Source: an uncultured Saprospiraceae bacterium
GTDB taxonomy: Bacteria > Bacteroidota > Bacteroidia > Chitinophagales > Saprospiraceae
DNA length: 62,621 bases
Direction of reading: 5' to 3'
NCBI GenBank assembly: GCA_937981555.1
Contig: CALJOK010000056.1
Coordinates: 1 to 62,621 of the forward strand
Shown here: in pieces, positions 33,796 through 42,050 of the stretch
How positions within the stretch are numbered: position 1 is the first letter of the stretch
Layout of the letters: each line of letters opens with the position of its first letter
Notes under the pieces: generated by a model
Database searches by the model: none
What the model saw: the letters and a program-made list of their open reading frames with translations, nothing else
What the model was told of the DNA's origin: nothing
Program-made: the position numbers and the translations under genes

Positions 33796-34135
33796 ATATT
33801 TCTTCTCAATAGAGCTAAATTTAAAAATTAGTTAAAGTTAGTTTTTAAGACTTCTTTTAAGCATTCTCCTGTTTTTACTTTAAAAAACGAGAATTCTAAG
33901 CGACTTAAAATACTATATTATAACCTTGATTCATTCGGAATAAGAACATTATTAAAACTATGAGAAAACTGAGGGTGATTGTTTTATAATATTTCTGTGT
34001 TCCGACTATTTAATCATGATAATAAAAAAGGTGAACCTTCTATTTAAAGTTTTTAATTTCTATAAACGAGAACTAGTATCATCTTTATTTTTTAAAGTCT
34101 ATTATTTCTTACATAAACAAAATATAATTTTTATC
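33796..34135. other. Gene-free spacer, 340 bases
   Basis: AT-rich divergent spacer between the anti-sigma-like gene and the RidA-like gene. An open frame reaches upstream from the RidA gene to 34016, but it is AT-rich and precedes a clear signal peptide start, so it is not taken as coding. No repeat, RNA or clear promoter of the plus-strand gene was recognised. Confidence 0.5.
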
Positions 34136-34702
34136 ATGAGAAAATTTCCTATATTTCTATGCCTTTTAGTATTTTTTGCCTGCAATAGTTCTAACTCATC
34201 TAATCCAAATAAGATTCAAGAGAAAGAAATTTTTCCAAAAGTAGATGTTGCTGCAAATCTTAAATCACTCAATATTTCACTTCCTACCTTAAATAAACCG
34301 TTGGCCAATTATGTCCATACTGTTCGAACAGGCAACTTAGTTTTTACCGCTGGTAAAGGTTCAGCGAATCTGGATGGAAGTTTATACACCGGTAAGTTGG
34401 GCGATGACTTAACTATTGAACAAGGACAAGAGGCAGCTCGTCTAGCAGGTATTCGATTATTGGCAGCACTTCAAGCTGAGATAGGTGATTTAAAAAAAGT
34501 AAAACGAATTGTCAAAGTTTTAGGAATGGTTAACGCCACACCTGATTTCACCGAACACTCTCAAGTGATCAATGGGTTTTCTGATTTAATGGTAGCCGTT
34601 TTTGGAGAAAGAGGAAAACATGCGAGGTCAGCAGTTGGGATGAGTTCTTTACCTAAAAATTTAGCGGTTGAAATTGAAATGATTGTTGAGATCGAGGAGT
34701 AG
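34136..34702 (+). CDS. RidA (YjgF/YER057c/UK114) family lipoprotein
   Basis: A 188-residue protein from the ATG at 34136, chosen because it starts at a lipoprotein signal (MRKFPIFLCLLVFFACNSS). The mature part is a RidA-fold domain: LANYVHTVRTGNLVFTAGKGS, GKLGDDLTIEQGQEAARLAGIRLLAALQAEIGDLKKVKRIVKVLGMVNATPDF and HARSAVGMSSLPKNLAVEIEMIVEIE, typical of the subgroup that ends SAVG...LP...VEIE. RidA proteins hydrolyse reactive enamines in the cytosol; this one would be exported, so its substrate may differ. The upstream frame to 34016 is likely non-coding. It is followed by the patatin-Omp85 gene, which has its own -7 box. Confidence 0.85.
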   Translation: MRKFPIFLCLLVFFACNSSNSSNPNKIQEKEIFPKVDVAANLKSLNISLPTLNKPLANYVHTVRTGNLVFTAGKGSANLDGSLYTGKLGDDLTIEQGQEAARLAGIRLLAALQAEIGDLKKVKRIVKVLGMVNATPDFTEHSQVINGFSDLMVAVFGERGKHARSAVGMSSLPKNLAVEIEMIVEIEE

Positions 34703-34722
34703 ATTTGAAATTGAGTTTTAAC

Positions 34723-34730
34723 TATCTTTG
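34723..34730 (+). promoter_or_regulatory. -7 element for the patatin-Omp85 gene
   Basis: TATCTTTG fits TAnnTTTG and lies 32 bases before the ATG at 34762. It lies downstream of the TTG at 34705 that would open the longest frame, which supports the later start. TTTG at 34704 is 19 bases upstream, shorter than ideal. Confidence 0.45.
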
Positions 34731-34761
34731 CATTTATACTTTTTATAAAAAACAGCATTCA

Positions 34762-36996
34762 ATGAGAAAATCAATTACTCTATTTCTTTTATTCCTTTTT
34801 TCAATAACAATCTATTCACAAACTTCTCCTAAACCTGAAAAACTAGGATTAGTACTAAGTGGTGGTGGTGCAAAAGGCTTAGCTCACATTGGCGTATTAA
34901 AAGTATTGGAAGAAGAAGGGATCGAACCTCAATTCATCACAGGTACCAGTATGGGGAGTATCATAGGTGGACTTTATGCGATTGGCTATACTGCTGCAGA
35001 TTTGGAAAAAGTAGCTCATGATATTCCTTGGTTAGAATATTTTGATGATGAAGTCTCAAGAAATGCGCAACCAATCGAAGCGAAAGAAGCAAGCGAGCGG
35101 TATCAATTTTCCTTCCCAGTTGTAGGTGGAAAAATTCAATTTCCAAAAGGATTTATTCAGGGAGCAAAAATGTCCATGCTTCTTTCTCAACTTACTTTAC
35201 CTGTTCATCAAGTTGAAAACTTTGATGACTTTTTTATTCCTTTTAGATGCGTCGCAACGGACTTAGTAACTGGAAATGGATATATATTTGATAAAGGATT
35301 TTTACCTGACGCCATGGTTTCGAGTTCCTGTATTCCTACTGTTTTTGAACCAAGAGTTGTCGATGGTAAAACATTAATCGATGGAATGTTCGTTCGAAAC
35401 TTACCCGTCGAAGACTGCATCAAAATGGGAGCTACCAAAACCATCGCTATCGATGTGGGGGCACCTTTGTCAACCTTGGATGAGTTAACTTCTTTTGTCG
35501 GAGTACTCGGTCAGACCACTTCTTTTGGAATGGTAAAATCAACGGAAGAACAACAAAAAAAAGCGAATGTACTCATTATGCCTGAACTTAGAAATATGGG
35601 TTCTTTAGATTTTAGTAATGTGGATACGTTGATTGCACGAGGTGAACAAGCTGCTAGAAGAATGCTTCCTCAAATTAGAGCATTGAAAAAAGAATTGAAT
35701 CTTAGAAATCAATCGCCAACCAAACGAGCTCGTAATTTCTCCATTCCAACTGAATTAAATATTACCTCAATTGATTTTGAAGGTGGAGAGAATTCTGACA
35801 TTCGAACACTTCGTAGATTAATAAAAATTAAACCTCCTGAAATTTTAACTCAAGAAGAATTAATTGAAAAACTAATTGGAGTTTATGCTAGTGGATTTTT
35901 TACTTATGTTGATTACCGACTACTTCCGGAAGGCGACGGTTATAAATTATTTGTTCGAACAAAAGAAAGTAGTAATGTCTATTTAAAATTTGGAGGATTT
36001 TATGATACCAATGTTAATGCTGCAATTCTAATCAATGCCTCCTTCAAAAATGTATTATTAAAAGGGTCTAACCTTTCAATTGATTTACGGATTTCTGAAA
36101 CACCAGGAGTTTTTCTCGACTATCTAATTCACACCAATTCTCGTCCAAATGTTGGACTCCGTATAGATGGAAAATGGAATTTCTACCCTGGTGATTATTA
36201 TGAAAACAATAATTTGACTGATGGCTTTACGATGCAACATGCCAAAGATCAAATAGGGTTGTACTCAGGTATCAGTACACATTCTTCTATTTGGTTAGGC
36301 TGGGGAACAGAGATTTTTGTACAAAAGCAAGTTTTCTCTATTGACCAATTTGAAGCAGTCAATTTGACTCAAAATTATTTATTTGCAAAATATTCAAGAG
36401 ATAAATTAAATCGAAAATACTTTCCCACTTCTGGTTATAAAATTAATTTAAATGGAAAATATGTCCTCGGTGGAAAACTACGAAATCGAGTGGAAGAAGT
36501 CCAAGATCAATCTACTGCTGATAATTATTATGCTCAATTAGAATACAATCACATTTTTCATTTAGGCGATAAAGCATCCTTACATTGGTTCAACCAAGCA
36601 GGTTTTTCTCAACTAAGGCAAAGTAATTATATCAATCTTTTTTATTTGGGAAATACTCTTCCTACACAAGATCGTTTTGTTGATTTTGTCGGATTTGACT
36701 ACATGGATCAGTTGGCCAATCAATATGCATTTACAGGTTTGAAATTACAATGGGAGCCAACCTTGGGATATTTTGTTTCTCTACTCGCTAGTTATGGAGC
36801 TTTCGAATTGAAGTCATTTGACCTCGTGCAAGAAGGTCAAGTTTTTACCAAACCCGGCCAAAAAGAAAATATGGCTGGCGTCGGAATTGAATTTGGAATG
36901 TTAGTTCGTCAATTTGGACCGCTTTCTCTCACCACCGAGTACGACATTTTCAATAAAGAATTTAATACTAATTTGAAATTGGGCTATGCGTTTTAA
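34762..36996 (+). CDS. Patatin-like phospholipase fused to Omp85-type barrel
   Basis: About 744 residues from the ATG at 34762. A signal peptide (residues 1-19, ITLFLLFLFSITIYSQ) precedes a patatin domain (about 28-240): oxyanion GGGAKG, nucleophile GTSMGS (Ser about 64) and the catalytic aspartate in LIDGMFVRNLP (about 210). A POTRA-like segment follows (about 325-400, LNITSIDFEGGENSDIRTLRRLI), then a beta-barrel of surface-antigen/Omp85 type to the C-terminal aromatic residue (LKLGYAF). This is the type Vd or PlpD-like arrangement, placing a phospholipase at the cell surface or periplasm through its own barrel. The start was moved from the TTG at 34705 because of the signal peptide and the -7 box. 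Confidence 0.88.
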   Translation: MRKSITLFLLFLFSITIYSQTSPKPEKLGLVLSGGGAKGLAHIGVLKVLEEEGIEPQFITGTSMGSIIGGLYAIGYTAADLEKVAHDIPWLEYFDDEVSRNAQPIEAKEASERYQFSFPVVGGKIQFPKGFIQGAKMSMLLSQLTLPVHQVENFDDFFIPFRCVATDLVTGNGYIFDKGFLPDAMVSSSCIPTVFEPRVVDGKTLIDGMFVRNLPVEDCIKMGATKTIAIDVGAPLSTLDELTSFVGVLGQTTSFGMVKSTEEQQKKANVLIMPELRNMGSLDFSNVDTLIARGEQAARRMLPQIRALKKELNLRNQSPTKRARNFSIPTELNITSIDFEGGENSDIRTLRRLIKIKPPEILTQEELIEKLIGVYASGFFTYVDYRLLPEGDGYKLFVRTKESSNVYLKFGGFYDTNVNAAILINASFKNVLLKGSNLSIDLRISETPGVFLDYLIHTNSRPNVGLRIDGKWNFYPGDYYENNNLTDGFTMQHAKDQIGLYSGISTHSSIWLGWGTEIFVQKQVFSIDQFEAVNLTQNYLFAKYSRDKLNRKYFPTSGYKINLNGKYVLGGKLRNRVEEVQDQSTADNYYAQLEYNHIFHLGDKASLHWFNQAGFSQLRQSNYINLFYLGNTLPTQDRFVDFVGFDYMDQLANQYAFTGLKLQWEPTLGYFVSLLASYGAFELKSFDLVQEGQVFTKPGQKENMAGVGIEFGMLVRQFGPLSLTTEYDIFNKEFNTNLKLGYAF

Positions 36997-37118
36997 TTTT
37001 TTTTTCCGCCGCTGATTAGATTGACTTTTTTATGACTTCATAATTCCATCTTTTAGATTTATAATTTAGATTTTTGGAAGAAATCATAATCATCAATTCA
37101 ATCAGCGGCAAAAAAAAA
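36997..37118. repeat. MITE-like inverted repeat with GCCGCTGATT ends
   Basis: GCCGCTGATTAGATTGA (37008-37024) pairs with TCAATTCAATCAGCGGC (37093-37109) with two mismatches, continued outward by a T-run and an A-run of eight to ten bases. The AT-rich centre has no gene. The element starts directly after the TAA stop of the patatin-Omp85 gene and could terminate it. Confidence 0.65.
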
Positions 37119-37128
37119 TCAAAAACAC

Positions 37129-37159
37129 TTGCAAAAGAAAAACAAAAAAATTAACTTTG
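37129..37159 (+). promoter_or_regulatory. Promoter of the membrane protein/HTH operon
   Basis: TTGC at 37129 and TAACTTTG at 37152-37159 start exactly 23 bases apart, matching the -33/-7 pattern of Bacteroidota, with a leader of about 32 bases before the ATG at 37197. Confidence 0.6.
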
Positions 37160-37196
37160 TAATTCAAAGTACTTTTAACGATCAACAAATTGACAT

Positions 37197-37847
37197 ATGG
37201 TAATGGATAAAAGAAACGAACAACTTGAGCATCTCAGCGAAATCAGATCTCTGATGGAACGCTCCTCTCGATTTATTTCATTGAGTGGATTATCAGGAAT
37301 TGCAGCAGGTGTTTTTGCATTGATTGGTGCAGCAGCAGTTTATGTTTATTTTGACATTTCTCCATTTGATGACCACTTAGTTTACTATGCAGATGTTGTA
37401 GCAGCTGAAAAAAGATGGGGAATAGATTACCTTACCTTTTTCTTTTTAGATGCGGCGTTGGTTTTTATCTTTGCAGTCGCTGGAGGTATTTTTTTTACCA
37501 CTCGAAAAGCAAAACAAAAGGGGCAAAAAATTTGGGATAAAGTAACCCAAAAACTTTTGCTCAACTTATTGATTCCATTAGCAGCTGGCGGTATTTTTTG
37601 CTTAGCATTAATGAAGCATGGAGAGTTCGGATTAGTTGCACCTGCTACTTTAGTTTTTTACGGATTAGCCTTGGTGAATGGAGGAAAATATACTTTGAGC
37701 GATATTCATTATTTAGGATTATCAGAAATTGTATTAGGCTTGATTGCCTTGTTTAATATCGGTTATGGTTTAGAATTTTGGGCCATCGGATTTGGAGTTT
37801 TACATATTGTTTATGGTACAATCATGTATTTTAAATATGAAAGATAA
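37197..37847 (+). CDS. Polytopic membrane protein paired with a winged-helix regulator
   Basis: A 216-residue protein with six hydrophobic segments after a charged N-terminus (RNEQLEHLSEIRSLMERSSRFISLSGLSGIAAGVFALIGAAAVYVY). I recall the same protein type upstream of a small winged-helix regulator in many Bacteroidota, but its function is not known. ATG codons at 37197 and 37203 cannot be separated. A good promoter lies upstream, and the regulator gene starts 56 bases downstream on the same strand, so the two form an operon. No catalytic motif is seen; a sensor or transporter role is possible but not supported. Confidence 0.75.
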   Translation: MVMDKRNEQLEHLSEIRSLMERSSRFISLSGLSGIAAGVFALIGAAAVYVYFDISPFDDHLVYYADVVAAEKRWGIDYLTFFFLDAALVFIFAVAGGIFFTTRKAKQKGQKIWDKVTQKLLLNLLIPLAAGGIFCLALMKHGEFGLVAPATLVFYGLALVNGGKYTLSDIHYLGLSEIVLGLIALFNIGYGLEFWAIGFGVLHIVYGTIMYFKYER

Positions 37848-37903
37848 GTTTGAGTTTTAGACATGATTATGTAAAAACTCCAAAAGACGTGTAAGAAAAT
37901 ATT

Positions 37904-38200
37904 ATGAAAGAAATCATTACCAAACTCAATAAAAAGTTTGACAATAAAACTCGACTAGGCATCATGTCTCTGTTGATGGTCAATGAGTGGGTGGAATTCA
38001 AAACATTTAAAGAAATGTTGGGAGTGAGTGATGGTAATCTCGCAAGTCATATTAAAACTTTGGAAGCTGAAAAATACCTTCAAGTGAAAAAACAATTTGT
38101 AGGTAAAAAACCACAAACTTCTTATGCCGTAACAAAGGTTGGGAAGAAAGCTTTTAACGATCACTTGGATGCATTGGAAGCGTTATTAAGGAGGCGTTGA
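37904..38200 (+). CDS. Winged-helix transcriptional regulator (HTH_34/MarR-like)
   Basis: A 98-residue protein made of a single winged-helix domain: FDNKTRLGIMSLLMVNEWVEFKTFKEMLGVSDGNLASHIKTLEAEKYLQVKKQFVGKKPQTSYAVTKVGKKAFNDHLDAL. The recognition helix region VSDGNLASHIKTLE and wing KKPQTSYAVT are typical of the DNA-binding family HTH_34 (TrmB/MarR-like). No ligand domain. It follows the membrane protein gene by 56 bases; its most probable target is the shared promoter or a linked gene, but no operator was identified. Confidence 0.88.
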   Translation: MKEIITKLNKKFDNKTRLGIMSLLMVNEWVEFKTFKEMLGVSDGNLASHIKTLEAEKYLQVKKQFVGKKPQTSYAVTKVGKKAFNDHLDALEALLRRR

Positions 38201-38277
38201 TAATAAATTTTCACTTTTTTTTGCCCTATCCACTTTGAAAAACAAAGTACTTTTATTTTAAATGAAATTATTAAGCA

Positions 38278-38781
38278 ATGAAAACTACATTAACCTTAAG
38301 AGAAAAACTGCTCATCAATTTGGTAGAGTGGACAAAGCCATGGTACGGTCGATTTTTCCAAAAATCAAAAATACCCTGGAAGATTGGTTCGGAAAAATTA
38401 AAAACATTTCCACCAAAAACTTTAGGAGGCGACCTCGCTCATTTTTTAGAAAAAGAAGGTTTGTCTTTGATGCCAAAATTCGAAAGTCACGACGTCTATC
38501 ATGTTTTATTAAAGTATAAAACGACCGTAGTCGATGAAGCTCGAATGCAGTTTTTCCTCATGGGAAATCGAAAATACTCATTGTACATCATCGGTACGAA
38601 TTTGATCGCCTTGATTTTTTACCCTGAAAAAATTCGCTCTTTTATCCATGAATTTCAAAAAGGTAGAAAAGCCATTTCGATTGCCAAATGGGACTTTGAG
38701 TTTTTATTAAATGAACCAACCAAGTCGTTGAGAAAAATGATTTTCCGACGACCTAACCAAAATATGCCTTTGACTTTTTAA
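38278..38781 (+). CDS. COQ4-like protein
   Basis: A 167-residue protein without signal peptide. It has the metal-binding signature of COQ4, HDxxH-x11-E: HDVYHVLLKYKTTVVDE (residues about 72-88), preceded by FPPKTLGGDLAHFLEKEGL, which resembles the COQ4 G-x-x-x-A-x-F-L segment. COQ4 acts in ubiquinone synthesis in mitochondria, where it was recently shown to act on the quinone head group; here the organism has a menaquinone cluster. The role is therefore unclear; relatives occur in Bacteroidota. The family assignment rests on this motif; no search was run. It stands alone on the plus strand. Confidence 0.65.
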   Translation: MKTTLTLREKLLINLVEWTKPWYGRFFQKSKIPWKIGSEKLKTFPPKTLGGDLAHFLEKEGLSLMPKFESHDVYHVLLKYKTTVVDEARMQFFLMGNRKYSLYIIGTNLIALIFYPEKIRSFIHEFQKGRKAISIAKWDFEFLLNEPTKSLRKMIFRRPNQNMPLTF

Positions 38782-38830
38782 ATCCATTTTAAAAAATCAA
38801 AGGACAAAGAATGTTGAACGTGCAGGAAAT

Positions 38831-38897
38831 GTCGCTCTCTCCAAAAAGTTGGAGAGGCGACGTTCTTTAACCTCCTGTCCCCTAAAAAAGGGAGTTC
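38831..38897. repeat. Dispersed repeat: GTCGC hairpin plus CCCCTAAA motif
   Basis: GTCGCTCTCTCCAA (38831-38844) faces TTGGAGAGGCGAC (38849-38861), a near-perfect stem. It is followed by TTTAACCTCCTGTCCCC and a CTAAAAAAGGGAG end, the same family as the segment at 54576-54600. Confidence 0.6.
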
Positions 38898-38971
38898 GAT
38901 TATTTTTCAATTTCGAGCTTGTGCTTTCAAAATAAGCGTTCAATTTTTAATCGTCAAAAAGTAAAAAAAAC

Positions 38972-39721
38972 ATGAATACTCATAAAATAGAAAATGCTAA
39001 AATACAAGCAAACTCAAACTCTCCTTTAGAAGACAAGGGGATTAAACGATCTCTGTTCCTCCTTTTAACTTTAAGCACACTTTTCAGTTTTGCCCTCTTT
39101 GCATTTCGATTAGAATATATTGATTTTGATTATACAAAAATCCAAAGTGTCCGTGACCTCTGTTTTTATCGAGGTACACAAACTTTTTTCTTTTTGAATT
39201 GGAATCTATTTTTGGCTTGGATTCCGTACTTAATTGCTTTGTCTCTTCCTTTTTTGCATCGCAGATTCAATTCCAAAATAATTATTGTAGGAGCATTGTT
39301 ATGCTGGTTATTATTTTTTCCAAATGCACCTTATATCGTAACTGATTTTTTGCATTTGAAAAAAAGAATAGGGATCCCACTTTGGTATGACTTGATGTTA
39401 TTTATGTCTTTTGCTTGGACAGGATTAATTCTAGGTTATGTTTCATTGCTAGAGGTACAAACCTTTCTACGTAATTTTTTCTCAAAAACAATAGTCAACC
39501 TTGGAAGTATCATCTCACTTTTACTTTGTGGCTTTGGCATTTATTTAGGTCGATTTCAGCGATGGAATAGTTGGGATATTATCACCCAACCATTTTCGCT
39601 TTTTGCAGATATTCTAAACATTTTAGCACAGCCACATACTTTGGGTTTGGCAATAGTCTTGTCAGCATTTTTGTTGTTAGGATATTTTACACTCAACACT
39701 TTAGCACAAAGTGAGCGGTAA
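38972..39721 (+). CDS. DUF1361 membrane protein
   Basis: A 249-residue protein with about seven membrane segments. The DUF1361 signature is visible: RDLCFYRGTQTFFFLNWNLFLAWIPYLIALSLPFLHRR near residue 64, then WLLFFPNAPYIVTDFLHLKKR and PLWYDLMLFMSFAWTGLILGYVSL. The function of the family is unknown. A short charged cytoplasmic N-terminus precedes the first segment. It starts a plus-strand run with two small paralogous membrane proteins, 25 bases apart from the first, so co-transcription is likely. Confidence 0.85.
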   Translation: MNTHKIENAKIQANSNSPLEDKGIKRSLFLLLTLSTLFSFALFAFRLEYIDFDYTKIQSVRDLCFYRGTQTFFFLNWNLFLAWIPYLIALSLPFLHRRFNSKIIIVGALLCWLLFFPNAPYIVTDFLHLKKRIGIPLWYDLMLFMSFAWTGLILGYVSLLEVQTFLRNFFSKTIVNLGSIISLLLCGFGIYLGRFQRWNSWDIITQPFSLFADILNILAQPHTLGLAIVLSAFLLLGYFTLNTLAQSER

Positions 39722-39746
39722 TTTTTCTAACTAAAAATGTAAAATC

Positions 39747-40196
39747 ATGCTAAAACGATTTAACCACTTTTTCTTTTCTACTAAAGTTTGGTTGACTAGT
39801 GCAATCCTAACTCCTTTATTTTTTCTTTTATTCGATCCGATGCTTCCTCCTGTTTCTAACATCTGGAAAGATCCACTTGAAACTATTTTGGTCATGATAT
39901 TTTTTGGTGGCGGATTATCAATTCCTAATTGGATTTTATTAATCATCGCTGCTTGGCAACTCAGTAAAAAAGGAAAAAGCATTCAACAGATAAAAACCTC
40001 TTTGATTATTATTTCGATTGGTTTAACCTTAACCTTATTTTTCCTTTTAATCTTCTTCGTAGAATTTCCAATCCTGTGGTGGGCTGCTTTATGTTATGCT
40101 TTTACCGTTTCGATTGCCATCCAATTTTATCATCTAAAAAATGTACCCTCTGAGATTGCTTGGATGGAAAAAATTCTCGACGATCAAGTTTTTTAA
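39747..40196 (+). CDS. Small membrane protein, paralogue 1
   Basis: A 149-residue protein with four hydrophobic segments and the motif KVWLTSAILTPLFFLLFDPML near its start and EKILDDQVF at its end. The next gene (40216-40698) has NVWLTSGILTPFFAGLFFSF and EDILDEEVY in the same places, so the two are tandem duplicates. No function recognised. ATG at 39747 follows the DUF1361 gene by 25 bases. Confidence 0.75.
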   Translation: MLKRFNHFFFSTKVWLTSAILTPLFFLLFDPMLPPVSNIWKDPLETILVMIFFGGGLSIPNWILLIIAAWQLSKKGKSIQQIKTSLIIISIGLTLTLFFLLIFFVEFPILWWAALCYAFTVSIAIQFYHLKNVPSEIAWMEKILDDQVF

Positions 40197-40215
40197 AAAA
40201 ATTAAATCAGATATC

Positions 40216-40698
40216 ATGAATGAAATGCCTACCCCTTTTAAATATACCAGTAACGTTTGGCTGACAAGTGGAATCCTTACTCCCTTTTTTGCAGGGTTAT
40301 TTTTCAGTTTTGTAAGTGATGGCTTAGGAAATGATTTTATTCCAATTGTAGGACTAGCAATTGTAGTTGGGTTAATTTGCTCTATTCCCAACTACTTAAT
40401 TTTGCTCTATTTTGTTTGGAAAATTAATTCTAATACGATGACCATTTTCCAAAAGAAAGGAATCATAAATATTATTTCAGTTCTTCTTACGTTTGTCCTT
40501 TTCCTATTTATATTCCACGATGAGATGAGTGGTGATCTAATGGATACAATAGGATTTCCCCTTGCCTACTCTACAACCTTGACTTTCGGCATTTGGTTTT
40601 TTAATCTTGATCGACAAAATCATGAAGCATTTTTGGAGAAAAAGCAACTCCCCAAGGTCCAAATGTTAGAAGATATTCTTGATGAGGAAGTCTATTAA
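40216..40698 (+). CDS. Small membrane protein, paralogue 2
   Basis: About 160 residues from the ATG at 40216. The open frame reaches back to 40141, but this part overlaps the previous gene and is unlikely to be coding, and MNEMPTPFKYTSNVWLTS aligns with the start of paralogue 1. Four hydrophobic segments. It shares with paralogue 1 the N-terminal VWLTS-x-ILTP-x-F motif and the C-terminal acidic L-E-D/K-I-L-D. Tandem duplication followed by divergence is the best reading. No function is known. Confidence 0.72.
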   Translation: MNEMPTPFKYTSNVWLTSGILTPFFAGLFFSFVSDGLGNDFIPIVGLAIVVGLICSIPNYLILLYFVWKINSNTMTIFQKKGIINIISVLLTFVLFLFIFHDEMSGDLMDTIGFPLAYSTTLTFGIWFFNLDRQNHEAFLEKKQLPKVQMLEDILDEEVY

Positions 40699-40787
40699 TT
40701 AACCGTAACCTAAAACCATCATTATTCACTACTTCCATTTTAAAAAAAATTCATATTTTACACGCTCATTTAACGAACCTAAAAAAT

Positions 40788-42050
40788 ATGGAAGTAGTCA
40801 ATTCTCTTTTGATGGATGTGGAAGCATATGTGACTAATTTTATCACCGAGCAAGTTGATAAGAAATTTGCCTATCACAATATTCAGCATACGCTTGATGT
40901 AGTTAATGCTACAGGTCAATTAAGCGCTGCACACGATCTACATTCCAGAGAGTTAGAACTACTTCTGATTGCTGCATGGTTCCATGATATTGGTTATGAC
41001 GAAGGTCCCCTTGGACACGAAGAAAGGAGTGGTAAATATGCAAAAGCATTTCTCGAAAAATATGATTTTGAGGAAGCTGATATCAAACTTATCCAAAATT
41101 GCATCATGGCTACGAAAATGCCACAAAGTCCAAATACTTTATTTGAGAAAATTTTGTGTGATGCAGACATGAGTCATTTAGGCAAAAAAACATATTGGGA
41201 AAGATGTGGAAGAATTCGTCAAGAATTAACCTTGACCAAAAACACCACTATGTCAGAACCTGAGTGGATTGATTTTGAATTGAAATTTATCGCCAATCAT
41301 AAATACCATACCGCTCAAGCTAATCACCTTTTTGAAAAACGAAAACGAAAACACATTCGTCAATTAAAAAAATTGAACGAACGACTTCACCCTAAAGAAG
41401 TGCTAAGCGTAGATGAAATAGCTGACCGGGAAAAGAAAAAAAATAAAAAGAAACCAAAATCGAAAAAAGAACCTAGCAAAAATGTAAAAGAAATCGCTAT
41501 CCACAATGTCGAAGAAATCAGTCAATTAAAACTTGGTCGAGGGGTAGAAACGATGTACAGAACAGCTTACCGGACTCATGTCAATTTAAGTTCGATTGCA
41601 GATAACAAAGCCAACATCATGTTGAGTATCAATGCGATTATTATTTCGATTTCCATTTCTACCTTAGTTCCAAGTTTTGAGACGAATGAGAAATTACAAA
41701 TCCCTACTATCGTTTTACTCGCCGTATGTTTAGGCTCTATCATTTTTGCAACATTATCTACTCGTCCAAAAATTACCGAAGGAAAAGTAACTCGCGAGGA
41801 TATTATCAACCGAAAAAGTAATCTTTTATTTTTTGGGAATTTTTATAATATGGATTTAAAAGATTTCGATTGGGGAATGATGGAAATGATTAAAGATTCT
41901 GATTTTTTGTATAGTACCATGACTCGCGATCTTTATTTTTTAGGAATTGTTTTGGCCAAAAAATATAAATATCTCCGGTACTGTTATAGTATATTTATGT
42001 ATGGATTAATTATTTCAGTACTCGTTTTCGCATTTGCATTCCTTAAATAA
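40788..42050 (+). CDS. HD phosphohydrolase fused to Pycsar-effector-like transmembrane domain
   Basis: A 420-residue protein. Residues 25-190 are an HD domain: YHNIQHT (H30/H34), WFHDIGYDEG (H66-D67) and LCDADMSHLG (D125/D127), the metal ligands of HD phosphohydrolases, which often cleave nucleotides. A lysine-rich linker (about 214-232, KKKNKKKPKSKKEPSK) leads to a C-terminal module: MYRTAYRTHVNLSSIADNKANIMLSINAIIISISI, then a second membrane segment (about 303-325), an amphipathic middle part, and a last hydrophobic segment (395-418). The phrase N-x-LS-x-IADNKANI-x-LSINA-I-I is what I know from the PycTM/Pycsar effector family. No cyclase gene adjoins. Whether it senses or destroys a cyclic nucleotide is open. 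Confidence 0.8.
   Translation: MEVVNSLLMDVEAYVTNFITEQVDKKFAYHNIQHTLDVVNATGQLSAAHDLHSRELELLLIAAWFHDIGYDEGPLGHEERSGKYAKAFLEKYDFEEADIKLIQNCIMATKMPQSPNTLFEKILCDADMSHLGKKTYWERCGRIRQELTLTKNTTMSEPEWIDFELKFIANHKYHTAQANHLFEKRKRKHIRQLKKLNERLHPKEVLSVDEIADREKKKNKKKPKSKKEPSKNVKEIAIHNVEEISQLKLGRGVETMYRTAYRTHVNLSSIADNKANIMLSINAIIISISISTLVPSFETNEKLQIPTIVLLAVCLGSIIFATLSTRPKITEGKVTREDIINRKSNLLFFGNFYNMDLKDFDWGMMEMIKDSDFLYSTMTRDLYFLGIVLAKKYKYLRYCYSIFMYGLIISVLVFAFAFLK

Noticed and set aside
34016-34135. Upstream extension of the RidA-like frame
   Set aside because: The ATG at 34136 begins a clear lipoprotein signal; the extra 40 residues are AT-rich and would bury it.
34705-34761. Longer start for the patatin-Omp85 protein (TTG 34705)
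   Set aside because: An exact -7 box at 34723-34730 and the signal peptide at 34762 point to the later start.
38262-38519. Frame overlapping the COQ4-like gene in another phase
   Set aside because: Basic, low-complexity translation; the HDxxH-x11-E frame at 38278 is the real one.
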